Below are positions 47,140 through 58,354 of a stretch of 64,000 nt of DNA, in pieces. The stretch is from Ilex aquifolium (lineage: Eukaryota; Streptophyta; Magnoliopsida; Aquifoliales; Aquifoliaceae). Where the stretch lies: contig OX637405.1 of the NCBI GenBank assembly GCA_951799425.1, positions 20,743,089 through 20,807,088 on the forward strand, written 5' to 3'. The number at the start of each line of letters is the position of its first letter. Position 1 is the stretch's first letter. Made by a program: the position numbers and the translations under genes. The notes under the pieces are model-generated. The model saw only the letters and a list, made by a program, of their open reading frames with translations, was not told the DNA's origin and made no database searches.

Positions 47140-47787
47140 GACATTAGGTTCCGTTGCAGTCTTAATAAAAATTTAGTTCATAATGTAATTGAAAAATATC
47201 CTTCTCAAATTAAACAACATCTCAGAAAATCAAGAAGTAAAAGTAAGAGAAAAGGAATGAAAACTTAGTTGCAATCTTCAATCTCTCTCTAGCCTTCAAT
47301 CCCGATTTTCTTCGTGTCGGTTCCTTCGATTCTTGCCTTCAATTTTCTATCAATCCTTGGTCTTCTTCTTATGTTTTCAGCCCCCAAAATCAGTATCTCT
47401 CTTTCCAACTCAAACCCTAGCATATATGCAGCATTAGAGTCCAATTTCGGGTTAAAAACAAGTCAGAATTTGCGTCAAGAGCCAACACAAGCACCAAGGC
47501 GCTGAAAAGGCACTGCTTGGACAGAATGTGGGTGCTAGGGCGTTGGAAAGGCGCTGCCCCTTTTTAAGCCTAAAGCCTCCCTTGTTGCTTAGCCTTCAAA
47601 AATCCAACATTTAGGCTCCAAATTGACCTTGTTTCCTTCCAAATGATCTTGTTTGCTTCCAATAATGATTCCTACCAAATAACATCAAAACACACAGAAT
47701 AAATAAAAAAGAACATAAAATAATTGAAAACTTACAAATTCCTCAAGCCAAAAATACTCAATTCGTAGGTATAAAACCGACTCATCA
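47140..47787 (-). repeat. LTR fragment H, minus orientation
   Basis: On the minus strand starts TGATGAGTCGGTTTTATACC and ends near 47140 where it meets fragment G. Contains a cluster of GGCGCTG-type short motifs at 47494-47560. It abuts the broken gag-protease region of element F with no purine tract, so it belongs to another element. Confidence 0.5.
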
Positions 47788-49907
47788 ATGACAATGATAG
47801 GGCAGCCGGGGTCTTTAAACTTTGGTGGGGGTGTTTGTCCTCAAGATTGAGCTCACTTGCTCGATGAGCAATGCCTTCTTGTGGACATTGAGTTTCCTCT
47901 TCACTGTGCACAAGTCCTTCAAGATCTTTGCACAAGATGAAATTTGTTTTATGACATCGAGGAATGGAATGTTAATTTTCACCTGCTTGAACATTTCAAT
48001 GATATCAGAATAGTTAGCCACCTTGACGGGTGGCTTCAAACGATTAGGGAAAGGAGCAGGAATGGGGGAAACATGCACAGTTTTATCAATCAAATTTTCT
48101 TTTTCAACTACCTCATCACTCACCTCACCACTCACCTCATCACTTTCGATGTCACCATTAGTTTCTTTCTCTATTGGAAATGTGGCTTTGGTAGAGACCT
48201 TTGGCACAATGGTTTTATCAATTTGTTTGTCACTTCGAAGGATAATAACCGCATTGAGTTGCTCACAACTCTCTCTTAGAGGCTTCGATGACTCAACGAC
48301 ATGTCGACCTCTAGGGTTCTCTTAGGGTTGAGTGGGGAATTTCCCCTTCTCTTGTTGTGATGCCCCCATGCAGTTTGTCAACTTTGTGAGTTAGGTCCTA
48401 ATGTCATTAAAAGCTGTGGCATTTTAATTGTTGATGGTGGTTTGGTTTTGATTGAAAGTATTCTAGATTTGAATGAAAGCATGAACCATATCCTCCAAAC
48501 TTCTTTTATGAGGAGATTGGTATGTGGATGAGTTGGATGGTCCTTGGGAAAAATTTTGTGGAGGTGAACTTTGGAAGAAGTTTTGTGTGGGTGGATTCGG
48601 TGAATACCCTTATGGATTGGACCGGGGGTATTGGGAGCTAGACGCTTGCCCTTGACCTTGGTAATGACCTTGCTTAGGAGGCACGGGAGGTGAATAGGCA
48701 TTTGAACCATGAGGAGTGGAATTCTCATTTCTCCAACTAAAGTTCGGGTGATTACTCCAACCCGCATTGTAAGTGTTCGAGTGCGGAGAGAATGACTGCA
48801 TCGTTTGGTTAAAGCATTGGCTTGCTCATGGTACACTTCCTTAAGTGTCAGAATGTTGGGGCACTCCGATATGGAATGTTCCACACTCTCACAAATTGAG
48901 CAGCCCTCCTCAATCTTTGAAACATTAGACACCTCGTGTCTCCTATTGACCTCAAGACTCTCCACTTTCCTAGACAACTTGGCAATTTTAGAAAGCAAGT
49001 CTTCTTAGTCTCTCAAATCATACATCCCTCCCCCTTGTGGTTGACTACTACCCAGAGATGACCTAGGTACATCGGTGGGATCCGTAATATCCCATGATTG
49101 TTCATTTTGGGCCAATGTACTAAAGTAGTTGAGCGCCTCATCGGGGTCTTTATTCAAGAACTCGCCATTACACATTATGTCAATGAATTGTCTATGGCTC
49201 GGTGTGATTCCTTCGTAGAAGAAACTTACCAATTGCCACGATTCAAAACCATGATGTGGAATGGATTGGAGTAATTCCTTGTAGCGATCCCAACAGTGAT
49301 AGAATTGCTCATTGGGCTTTTTCGAAAAATTTTGAATTTGCTTTTTTAAAGTGGTGGTTCTATGCACTGGGAAAAATTTATTCAAAAACTCAGAAAGCAT
49401 TTGAGCCTAAGAGGTGATGGATCGAGGCCGCAAGAAATTCAACCATGTTTTGGCTTTGTCCTTGAGGGAGAAGGGGAACAATTTTAAATGAGCTATGTCT
49501 TCCATAGCATAGTTAGCATTGAAGTTTGCAACTATATCCTCAAATTCTTTGATGTGCAAATAAGGGTTTTCATTTTCAATTCTGTGGAATGTAGGAAGTA
49601 GTTGTAATATCCCCGGTTTAACTAGGAAGAGTTGAGCTTGGACCGGTAAGAGGATGCATGAAGGTGTGGTGCTACGGGTTGGTTGAAGGAATTCCCTCAT
49701 TGACCTCGCCGGAGGATCAACTTGGATATTGTTCCCTTCATTCATAGGGGGGGAAAATTGCACTCGTGGATTAGGCATTCTAGGTTTGTGCACTCCCCCA
49801 CCCCTTTGCATGTTTGGATTGGCACCTACATTCTCAAAATTATCACCCGCATCCTCGGGTGGGTCTTGGTCAATGTTCATGTTGGGGGCTAAAGGTTGTC
49901 TAACCAA
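47788..49907 (-). pseudogene. Element F gag and start of protease region, broken
   Basis: Four minus-strand pieces are collinear with Gag of element E: 49407-49907, 49005-49400, 48378-48998 (with the CCHC knuckle CSICESVEHSISEC) and 47815-48207 (IPAPFPNRLK, then VKINIPFLDVIKQ). Stops and frameshifts separate them, and the frame ends at DPGCP just before the protease active site. Protease, reverse transcriptase and integrase are missing. Same Athila lineage as E but a different family, and clearly older. Confidence 0.8.
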
Positions 49908-50061
49908 TCGGTTTTATTTGTCCCGTCCCCACATGCAACAAACTATCTACAAATAAAAGTGTAAACAACAAAAGTATGTACAATGAACAACTCAGCCCAT
50001 GATGAACACCAAGGGACTTACCTTCATTGTTCGAAAATCACCTTTTAGATTCAACACTGGC

Positions 50062-50081
50062 CTTCCCCAGCAACGGCGCCA
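50062..50081 (-). other. Element F primer-binding site (tRNA-Asp)
   Basis: Minus strand TGGCGCCGTTGCTGGGGAAG, one mismatch from the site of element E, four bases from the LTR. Confidence 0.8.
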
Positions 50082-50085
50082 AAAA

Positions 50086-51050
50086 TGCTTGATGTTTTCC
50101 GTTGCGTTCCCTAATCTTCGCACATCACCCTCAATTGTGTGTATGGCTTATACGGATAGGGGAGTGTCACTCTCCCTCGAAATGATGTCAAAAGAAAGGG
50201 CAACGGAATGGTGGATGAATGAAATGTACTATGTGAACAAAAGTGCTCCCCAAGCACATGGAGACTTTCTGATGTCGTGTTTTACTTGAAAATCGTATTC
50301 CAAGGTCGTCTCCTTAGGGAAGGAGGTGAATCGTGTTGAAAGTGATTTTGGTGAAAAGGGCAAAGTGTAAAAATCTTTTGTTGTTTGAAGTGTGGTTTGA
50401 TGAGTGTATCTTGATGGAATTGAAATGGGAAACAAGTTTTGGCTAATCCGAAGGGTTCATTCCAATGAGAATGTCAAATCAACTCGAGACCTTCCCCCAA
50501 TGGTGTCTAGATGTTCGATTGATTCGTGGGAAGCATGGGACTAAAAAGGAGGTGAGGATTCAAGCATACCCCATGACAATGCCTATGGTGTATCAAGAAC
50601 TCACAATCACATCCACACTCAACCCAGTCAAACCAAACCAACGCACACTACGAGGGGGAAAGAAAATGAGTTAAAATGGCATACCCAAGAGGAGGTCTCC
50701 CTTGGATTAGCCAACTTAAAAGTTTAGCTACTCATACTTAAAGCTAGGACAATAATGTAATGGAAAAACATTGTAGATGAATGAATATTTGAGCTAAGTT
50801 AGTGCAAGAAAACATAAACAAATAGAAAGTGCATTTAAGACCCATCTTAAAGCTTGAAAATGCAGAACTTGAATGCATTAATGGTGAAATCCAAAGTACA
50901 AGACTACACTTGAAATGTGCTTGCAATAAATGACATTAAAGAGACTAAACAAAGCTTAAACAAGTCTTACAATAGATTACAAGGCAATGTATGGAAGAAA
51001 ATGCAAAAATATTCACTTCTCTCTCATCACTATTCATCTTCTTACTTGGA

Positions 51051-51092
<42 letters not shown>

Positions 51093-51782
51093 TCCACGTA
51101 TATCTTTTCTAATGCTCAATAATGGTCAATGAGCTTCCTCTCACGTCCATGGAGCCCCCCCTAGCTTGTGTGATGTGATCCCAATCAATAGGGGGCTGCC
51201 AAGGGATGGGTTGGACAGGCTAGTGCAGGCATAGCCTGCACACCCAGCATCTTCTCTCTCCTCTCTCCTCTCTCCTCATTAATGTCCAACACTCCAAAAG
51301 TCCAAGCATAAGTGTATGAGGGGATGTCTGTGTGTAAGGCATGTAAAGAATGAGTGGGAGAGTGCTTGGTGGGACCCCCAAAGTTGAAGAGCTTGAGATG
51401 CAGAATCTGTCCTGTCTCAGTAAAATCTACCGGTAGGTCGATGAAAACCTACCGGTAGGTTTCACTCCAGTGAGCAAAACCTATCGGTAGGTTTGCGGTA
51501 GGTGCAGGACCAATAGCTAAAACCTACCGGTAGGTTTTTCCTTATTTTGCAAAATTCTTGGTTTCTCCACCTTTTAAGCAAACATCGAGCCTCCACCTCA
51601 TCTCTAATCGACTCAAGCATCATGATAGGGCCTAATAAGCATCATCTGAACACCATTTTGCGCAAAACATAACAAAACTCCATTAAAAGCTTGAACAATG
51701 CAATTCCACTCATTTTAACCGCAAAATCCAATGTAAAAGGGATGTAAATGCACATAAAATATGCAATATTTTGTGCTAATCA
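50086..51782 (-). repeat. Element F 5' LTR
   Basis: On the minus strand TGATTAGCACAAAATATTGC...CATCAAGCA, about 1697 bp. Contains a (CT)n/(TA)n microsatellite at 51046-51092 and the palindrome cluster at 51426-51538. The matching 3' LTR in the same orientation is not in the window. Confidence 0.78.
51426..51538. repeat. TACCGGTA palindrome cluster in LTR F
   Basis: TCTACCGGTAGG, AAACCTACCGGTAGGTTT, AAACCTATCGGTAGGTTT, and AAACCTACCGGTAGGTTT; a half unit GCGGTAGGT lies between the last two. The full units are 18-bp palindromes. Confidence 0.88.
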
Positions 51783-51786
51783 GTCG

Positions 51787-52995
51787 TGCTCTAGTAGTGC
51801 GGTTTGATTATCAACCTTAATTGTATGTTACTTCCAAGAAATCCTAAAACTTGGTAAAAACATCAGACATGACACTCAGAAATTTACTTAATAAGGATAT
51901 ATGGGGATAATGTGTAAATTATGGGATGTGATGACCACTTTATAGACAAGTACTTGAGTTTAAATTGTTTAACCATTCACCAATCATTTTTATGGAAACT
52001 ATACAGAATATGACAGTAGTTTCGATTGATAAAAAAAAAATACAATGCGTCTAGTAGGGCTCGCCGAGTGCTTCGATTTGATATATTATGGGGCCCGAAA
52101 CTCCAAACGGATCAAAAGTTATGGTCAAAACAGTGTCAACCCTTCTTAGACTTGGATTTCTGACGTGCTGATCTTCTAACTCAAGGTATCTCAACGTCAT
52201 CAACGTGCCATCTGATAACTCAGCATCACCTGACTCGGATCCTCCAGCATCAATGTCTATGTTTCATATGCAGCAATTAAAATAAATTGCCTATAAATAA
52301 TTATTTCTTAAACTCAATTGTAGAGCATTTGACCATCTTCCAAAAGCTACACCAGCTTTCCATATGAATCACTGTAACAGAGATGAATACAAGACACTGG
52401 CATGTCATTGCCTTAATTGGGTCCTACTTTCTAAGACAAGCAGTGTCAATGTATCCATGTCCTGTTTCGTTTGTAAATTATGTTCATGTCTATGCTTCAT
52501 ACACAGCAATTAAAATAAATTGCCTATAATAAAATGGCAAGATGACTGAAAGGAAAGTGTCATATTTAAACTTAGTGATCAGAACACACACAAAAATCGA
52601 CAAGACAAATTACAGGCTCAATGTTACCTACAAAAGCATCACTGGGCAGGCCAGTGATTTCTTGCAACATCCTTGCATGCCTTCCATCATCTTCCTCTTC
52701 AAGGTCACCTCCTTTGTGGTTTTTCCTAGTACCATCAACGTCTTCATCTTCATTTTCATCTTCCTCATCATCTGATGCTACATTCTCATCCTATAAAAAG
52801 AAAATAACAACATTGAACCGGCAGGTGTACTCGGACTAACATATTAAGGTCACAGGGTAAACATCTGTAATCGACAGTTGCAAATATTAATCAATAATGA
52901 ATTCTTTATCCACTGCCGGATCGTGGACTTTTGTGGATAGATACCGGATAGGCCCATTAGACTTTTCTCTTGGTAAGTTAGTGGACTGGACCATC
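51787..52995. repeat. Tandem unit 1, left part
   Basis: Homologous to 61540-62722 and to 63575-64000. Interrupted by element I; the rest of the unit continues at 60693. Confidence 0.85.
52628..52790 (-). pseudogene. UTP14-like exon, copy 1 (isolated)
   Basis: A 163-base exon bounded by TATAG/ and /GTAAC. It is acidic (DENVASDDEEDENEDEDVDG), then DDGRHARMLQEITGLPSDAF, which resembles the conserved part of plant UTP14, a U3 snoRNP-associated factor of 18S rRNA processing in the nucleolus. It has no stop. I find no neighbouring exons in either direction, so it is a gene fragment carried in the tandem unit. The UTP14 assignment is from memory of the RMLQ.ITG.PS.AF block. Confidence 0.5.
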
Positions 52996-54689
52996 TGTAA
53001 CACCCCAAATACCACCCTGGACGGCATTACACTATGAAACCATTCATGTCATGAGAGCAACTGAATATATATCCATCGAATAAGAAACATTCTTAATTTT
53101 AACAAAATTTGGGCAGAGTCTCCTTTGTACAGGAAGCTCCACCCAAAAATCACAACCTGTGCAATTCTATTAACTTGACCACACAGGGTCCATTTAACCA
53201 TCCAATAACAATAAAATTTCTATTTATCATCTATACTATCCTTAACATTATCCCAAAAGAATAGGCCAGATATGGCAATTACATTCCCCAAAAGAATTAC
53301 ATGAATATATCGCAGCGGAGTTTCAAAAGAATCTAGACTTTACATTGTTCAGAAATAAATCTCCTAGTCTAGAACAAAATAAGCTATATCTCTAAATGTC
53401 CCATTCGGGATCTAGGTACCCCTCCAAGGAAGCTTCCCCAAGGCCCGGCTCATTCACACCGAGCTCCTCCTCTAAAGCCAAATCTGAAAAATATTAATTG
53501 TAGGGGATGAGCACGAAGCTCTGTAGCAAAATCTTCCCAAACTCAAACAAGGTTTAGAAAAGCATATAAAACGGTTGGTCTCATTTTCAAAAATAGCATA
53601 TATACCATTTTGAAGGAAAAGCAGGATATTTTAAATAGATCTCAAGTTTAAATGTTCACAATAATTTAAATGAACCATAAAGCTCAGTCACAATTATCAC
53701 CATAACCATTTCCAACAGGTCCTTGTGGAGTCCCATACCTCCACAAGCACTTGTTGGAAACCATTCCGTAACAATAATAATAATCTCATGTTCTCATGTA
53801 TATTGATTGCTTCCCATGAATCTACCCAACGACTTATACCTAGTTCACCAATCACCATCACAATCACAAGTACTTTAGGAAGGGGCGTCTACCATCCCAA
53901 TGGCAGTGACGAGTCCCTTCCCAGGAAAGGTATACCACCCCTCGTTCGAACTCCAGTGAACAATAGTGGTGGTTATTACCAAATAACCACCCACTACAAG
54001 TGTTAGGCAACCATCTCACCCCCACCGGGATAGACTAACCTCTAACACTCTACGGCAATGCTCGAAGGCAATCCAAGTCCATCACAACAATTATACAAGA
54101 GAGATCATTACAAACATTTCTCAATTCACAAGAAATCCCCAAATTTCACCATTTGTACCATAGCATAATTGAAGAAAAAGAGCAAGAGATCACCATAAAC
54201 ATCATTTGGTTGTACAATATCAAGCACTAAGGTTTTGATGGTGAGAACAAAGGAAATGTAAAGAAGAAAAATTCATTTTTCTTAAAACTAGGGTTTGAAG
54301 AAGTAAAAGAGAGCTTTAATGGCTACCCAACCATCACAATGTTTAAAACATGGCAATAAATGCAAGAAGACCAAGAATCAAGTAATTAATAGCAAGTATA
54401 TATGATTTCAAACCACAAGAATACATATAAGTTAACCCTAACATCAATGTAAGAGAATAGGAAGAAATCCCCTACCTTAATGTTCTTGGAGAAATTAGGG
54501 CTTTGATCTTGAATCAACTCTTCAATCTCTTGTTTTCTCTTGATCTTGTGTATCTCTCTTTATCTCTTCCTCTCTTATGTTTTCTAGGGTTTGGAGTGGT
54601 GTAATGAAGGCTAAGGAGGTGACAAAATGTATTTATAGTGGAGGAAAAATAGGCTTGTTCGCGACTTAAAATCTCAGATTTTTACAGTG

Positions 54690-54821
54690 AGTACCGGTAG
54701 CTCATTTTGACTACCGGTAGCTCGGGTACACTGGAAACTCGACTACCTGTTGACTACCGGTAGCTCGGACACACTGGACCATTGACTACCGGTAGCTGAT
54801 AGTGACTACCGGTAGTCACTA
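54690..54821. repeat. TACCGGTA palindrome cluster in LTR I (3' copy)
   Basis: Five CTACCGGTAG-type units and one CTACCTGTTG variant between short spacers containing ACACTGG. ACCGGT cores near 54693, 54713, 54757, 54788 and 54808. Confidence 0.9.
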
Positions 54822-55276
54822 TCCAAATTTTTCTATTTCCATTTCCAGTGCATTTTTGACCCATTTAGAGGTCGAATTGAAAAATTTTCATGAGATACAC
54901 TTTTGTAGCCCTAGATGTCTACTATCTACTTTCAAAATTTCAGGTCATTTGGAATTAAGAATAAAAAGTTATGTCCAAAATACTAAGAAGTATTCAATAC
55001 CCATTTTTACCCAAATTCTCGCTAAAGTGTATTTTAACTCCGGGACACTTCCTAACTTCCAATACATCCATATTACCACTCCCAATGTTTTTCGACCTTC
55101 CGGATTCAATGTAATCATTATTTTGACCTACAAACTTTTAGAAACTTGTCTAATCACCCTTTCCAAGTTTAAACATCTTCGACACGTAACTTCCCAATCA
55201 AATTGTCTCCATAGCATTTATTCCTACGGTTTATTCTTATGTCACTACATATATCTACATCTTTACAAATATTATT

Positions 55277-55279
<3 letters not shown>

Positions 55280-55336
<57 letters not shown>
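55280..55336. repeat. (TA)n microsatellite
   Basis: About 28 TA units, much shorter in the other LTR (60639-60655). Confidence 0.9.
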
Positions 55337-55340
<4 letters not shown>

Positions 55341-55414
55341 ATAAATATATAAAAGAAGATTCGGGGTGTTACAATCCACCCCCCTTAAAGAAAGTTTCAT
55401 CCTCGAAACTTACC

Positions 55415-55980
55415 TCAAGTAGCGAACAAATATGGATACTTCTCCCGCATTTCTTGCTCCGGTTCCCATGTAGCTTCTTCCACGCCATGATGTCGCCACA
55501 AAACCTTCACGAGTCGGATGACTTTGTTGCGGAGCACCTTTTCCTTGGCATCAAGAATCTCCACCGGTTGTTCTTCATATGTTGCTCCATCTTGAATTTC
55601 AATATCCTCTAAATCCACGACTGGAGTTGCATCCGATTGACACCTTCTCAACATGGACACGTGGAACACGTCATGTACTCCGGATAGCTGGGCTGGTAGT
55701 CGAAGTTGATATGCCGCCTTGCCTACCGCTCTGATTACCTCAAACGGTCCGGTATATCTTGGCGCTAACTTCCCCTTCTTGCCGAATCTAAATACTCCTT
55801 CTTGTGTGACACCTTGGAAAACATGTAATCTCCCACTTTTAATTCCAAGGATCTTCGTCTATGGTCTGCGTAGCTCTTCTGTCTACTTCGCACCGTGCGT
55901 AGCCTCTCCCGGATGAGTTGAATCTTCTCCGTAGTTTCCCCATTGTAGTCCTTACTCCGTTAGTTCGCTGCGCACTCTAA
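55415..55980 (-). pseudogene. Element I integrase C-terminus and chromodomain
   Basis: The frame at 55415-55669 reads EQPVEILDAKEKVLRNKVIR, then WRHHGVEEATWEPEQEMR and YPYLF. This is the chromodomain that ends chromovirus integrases and directs them to marked chromatin. Upstream sequence to about 55980 keeps the integrase C-terminal region in shifted frames. Just downstream, GTTTCGAGGATGAAACTTTC and AAGGGGGGTGG lead into the LTR. Confidence 0.85.
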
Positions 55981-56164
55981 TATAAATTACAATCCACCAA
56001 AGGTTACAGTTGAAACCTAACCAGACTTGTCCTCCCATCTTAGCTTCCAAATCCATATACATTTTTCCAACGAAATAATTTAAGAAAAATTAACATAATA
56101 TCATCGAAAATACCATTTTATTGGTCAATACCAATCTTTAGAATTTTGAATTAAGGAACCAATA

Positions 56165-56885
56165 AATAATCAAGCTTGGGAATCAAGAACAAAGTAACAA
56201 TCGAGTCTTGAAGTCAATAACAGATGCATATCAAGCTTTGTAACCAAGAACTAAAGAGTATCGAGTTTTGAACTCAAGGACAAGGAGAAATCAAGTATTG
56301 AAATCAAGAGCAATTGAATGTCAAGTCTTGAAATCAAGAACCAAAGGATGTCAAGTATTGAATATCAAGAATACATGACTTACAATAGTTATAATCAATC
56401 AAATGAATATCAAATTTGGCTATCAAGAGCAAATAAATATTAAGTTTGGAAATCCAGAATAAAGGCGTATCAAGCGTGAAAGTCGTGAACAAAGGAGAAA
56501 TTAAGATTTAACGGAACGATCATGTATGGAAATCAATAACAAACAACTGTTAAGGTGTGAAATCAAGAACAAAGGATTATGACGCTTAGAAATCAAGACC
56601 AAAAGAACACTCAAGTCTTGGAACCAAGAATAAAGAATATCAAGTATTGAATATTGAAAATAATTGAATCACAGGGGTAGAATCAATAACAAACGAATAT
56701 CAAATTTTTGATACCAAGAACAAATGGATCATTAAGCTTAGGAAGTTAAGGACAAGGAAACAATCAAGTCTCGAGATCAATAACAACGGAGATCAAGCTT
56801 GGAATCAGAGATAAAGTAACAATCATGTATTGGAATCGATAACAAACGACTATCAAGGTTTGAAATCAATGAAAGAGGCAAGATA
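56165..56885. repeat. Degenerate tandem array in the place of pol, element I
   Basis: About twenty diverged units of roughly 32-45 bp with the core TCAAGTCTTGAAATCAAGAA followed by CAAAGGA. Occupies the region where reverse transcriptase and integrase should be. Confidence 0.8.
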
Positions 56886-57069
56886 AAGAGAAAACACCTC
56901 TCCCTTGAAACTAGGATTTCAAGGGCATACCAAAAGGATTTGGTGGTCACCCACCCATAACATAGCTTAGAACAAATAATATTTAAGTTCAGGAATCAAG
57001 AACAAAGGAGAAATCAAGAGAAAAACACATCTCCTTTGTAAACTAGGGTTTGAAGGCATAAGAAAAGAT

Positions 57070-58152
57070 TTAAGGTTTACCCCACCATAATATATTTTGG
57101 AACAAGGTAGTATTATCCAGAATGGCAAGACATGATGATTTCCTAGCAAGTAGATATAAATTAGAGTCAAACAAATACATATAAGTAAACCTACTGGTAA
57201 CTGAAATGTAATCCGTTTGCACATAACCCTTACAGACCAGTCTGGTATCCCCCTGTTCTCCCGTAGGCAAGTCAACATATAAAGCATGTTCTAGCTCCTC
57301 GGAACCCAATCCCAATTCCACAGCGTCCGCAGTACGTATAAAAGAATGAGTCGCATAGGAATCCAATAAAATTCGGGCCCAAGAATGGTATAGAAGAACA
57401 ATACCTTCCACAATGGCGTTGGAGGCATCTTCCTCCGGTTGAGTCAAAGAAAAAACCCTTCCTTGATTGGCGCCGCCGGGGGCATGAGCTTGTAACGGTC
57501 TCTGTGGTGGTAATGGCTGTCGTAGCGGTGGCCTGTTTGCATTCACTCGTCCAGTTGCTTGGTTGGTCTTGGTAGAAAGTAATGGACAATTATCTATGAA
57601 GTGCCCAACACCTCCACAGGCAAAACATCGGCGTGCATCCGTGCCTATTCTCTCTAGTACGCCTCCCGCTCCTCGAGCTATCTGAGGTCTCTGCTGTGCT
57701 GGCCTTTGTAGAGGTGGCTTGTTTGCTGGTACTTGCTCGGTTGCTTGATTGCTCCTGGGTGAAAACGATGGAAAGTTATTTCTGAAGTGCTCAATCCCTC
57801 CGCATCCGAAGCATTGACGCGAGTCAGTGTCTACTCTATTCTGAGTAACCCCAGCTCCTCGAATGGCTTGATTCCTTGGCCCCGAAGCTTGGTCAGGTCG
57901 GCAGTACGGAGTTGCCTTTTGTGTGACTTCATTGCTGCAACCGGCTCTCAAGGGACCACCTTTAGCGAAAAATTTTCTTCGTTTGATCTCCTCTGTGTCT
58001 TTCTCCAGCAAGTTCGTCCACTCCACTAGATCCTTGTATTCTTGAATTCGGAGTGCAACCAGCTTCTCGCGGATGGAGCGCCTCAAACCTTGTTCAAAGT
58101 GTTTAACCCTCTTTGCATCCGTGGCCACAAGCTCGATTGCGTAGCGAGACAA
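57070..58152 (-). CDS. Element I Gag C-terminal part and protease start (360 codons)
   Basis: Begins SRYAIELVATDAKRVKHFEQ, the middle of chromovirus Gag; roughly the first hundred Gag residues are missing. Two zinc knuckles: the first (C114, C117, H122) has F127 in place of the last cysteine, the second (C176, C179, H184, C189) is complete. The protease begins ILLDSYATHSFI, with tyrosine where the catalytic D-S-G glycine should be. After about residue 325 the homology ends and the frame runs into LTR-like sequence. Probably a non-functional relic, though the frame is open. Confidence 0.8.
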   Translation of the reverse strand: MSRYAIELVATDAKRVKHFEQGLRRSIREKLVALRIQEYKDLVEWTNLLEKDTEEIKRRKFFAKGGPLRAGCSNEVTQKATPYCRPDQASGPRNQAIRGAGVTQNRVDTDSRQCFGCGGIEHFRNNFPSFSPRSNQATEQVPANKPPLQRPAQQRPQIARGAGGVLERIGTDARRCFACGGVGHFIDNCPLLSTKTNQATGRVNANRPPLRQPLPPQRPLQAHAPGGANQGRVFSLTQPEEDASNAIVEGIVLLYHSWARILLDSYATHSFIRTADAVELGLGSEELEHALYVDLPTGEQGDTRLVCKGYVQTDYISVTSRFTYMYLFDSNLYLLARKSSCLAILDNTTLFQNILWWGKP

Positions 58153-58328
58153 CTCATCGAATTCGAGTAAAAATATAAATAAATAAATAAATCCCTAACC
58201 TAACTAAACAACAAATCACACCTATTTCATACACATATAACCTCAAACCAATTCAAGCTTAAAGTTTCTTCAACCATAGTCTTACTTTACTTGTGGTAAT
58301 CCATAACCTACAGCTCCCATGTAATACC

Positions 58329-58352
58329 TAAAGCCTAAGCTCTGATACCAAC
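58329..58352 (-). other. Element I primer-binding site (initiator Met)
   Basis: Minus strand TTGGTATCAGAGCTTAGG, complementary to the initiator tRNA-Met 3' end, beside the 5' LTR. Confidence 0.85.
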
Positions 58353-58354
58353 TT

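Larger units (their letters stand above)
52996..55371 (-). repeat. Element I 3' LTR
   Basis: 2376 bp. The difference in length from the other LTR is mainly a longer (TA)n tract at 55280-55336. Confidence 0.92.

Noticed and set aside
54802-55344. 180-codon frame in LTR I ending in a tyrosine-isoleucine repeat
   Set aside because: It lies entirely in the LTR, includes the palindrome cluster, and its end is a translated (TA)n microsatellite.
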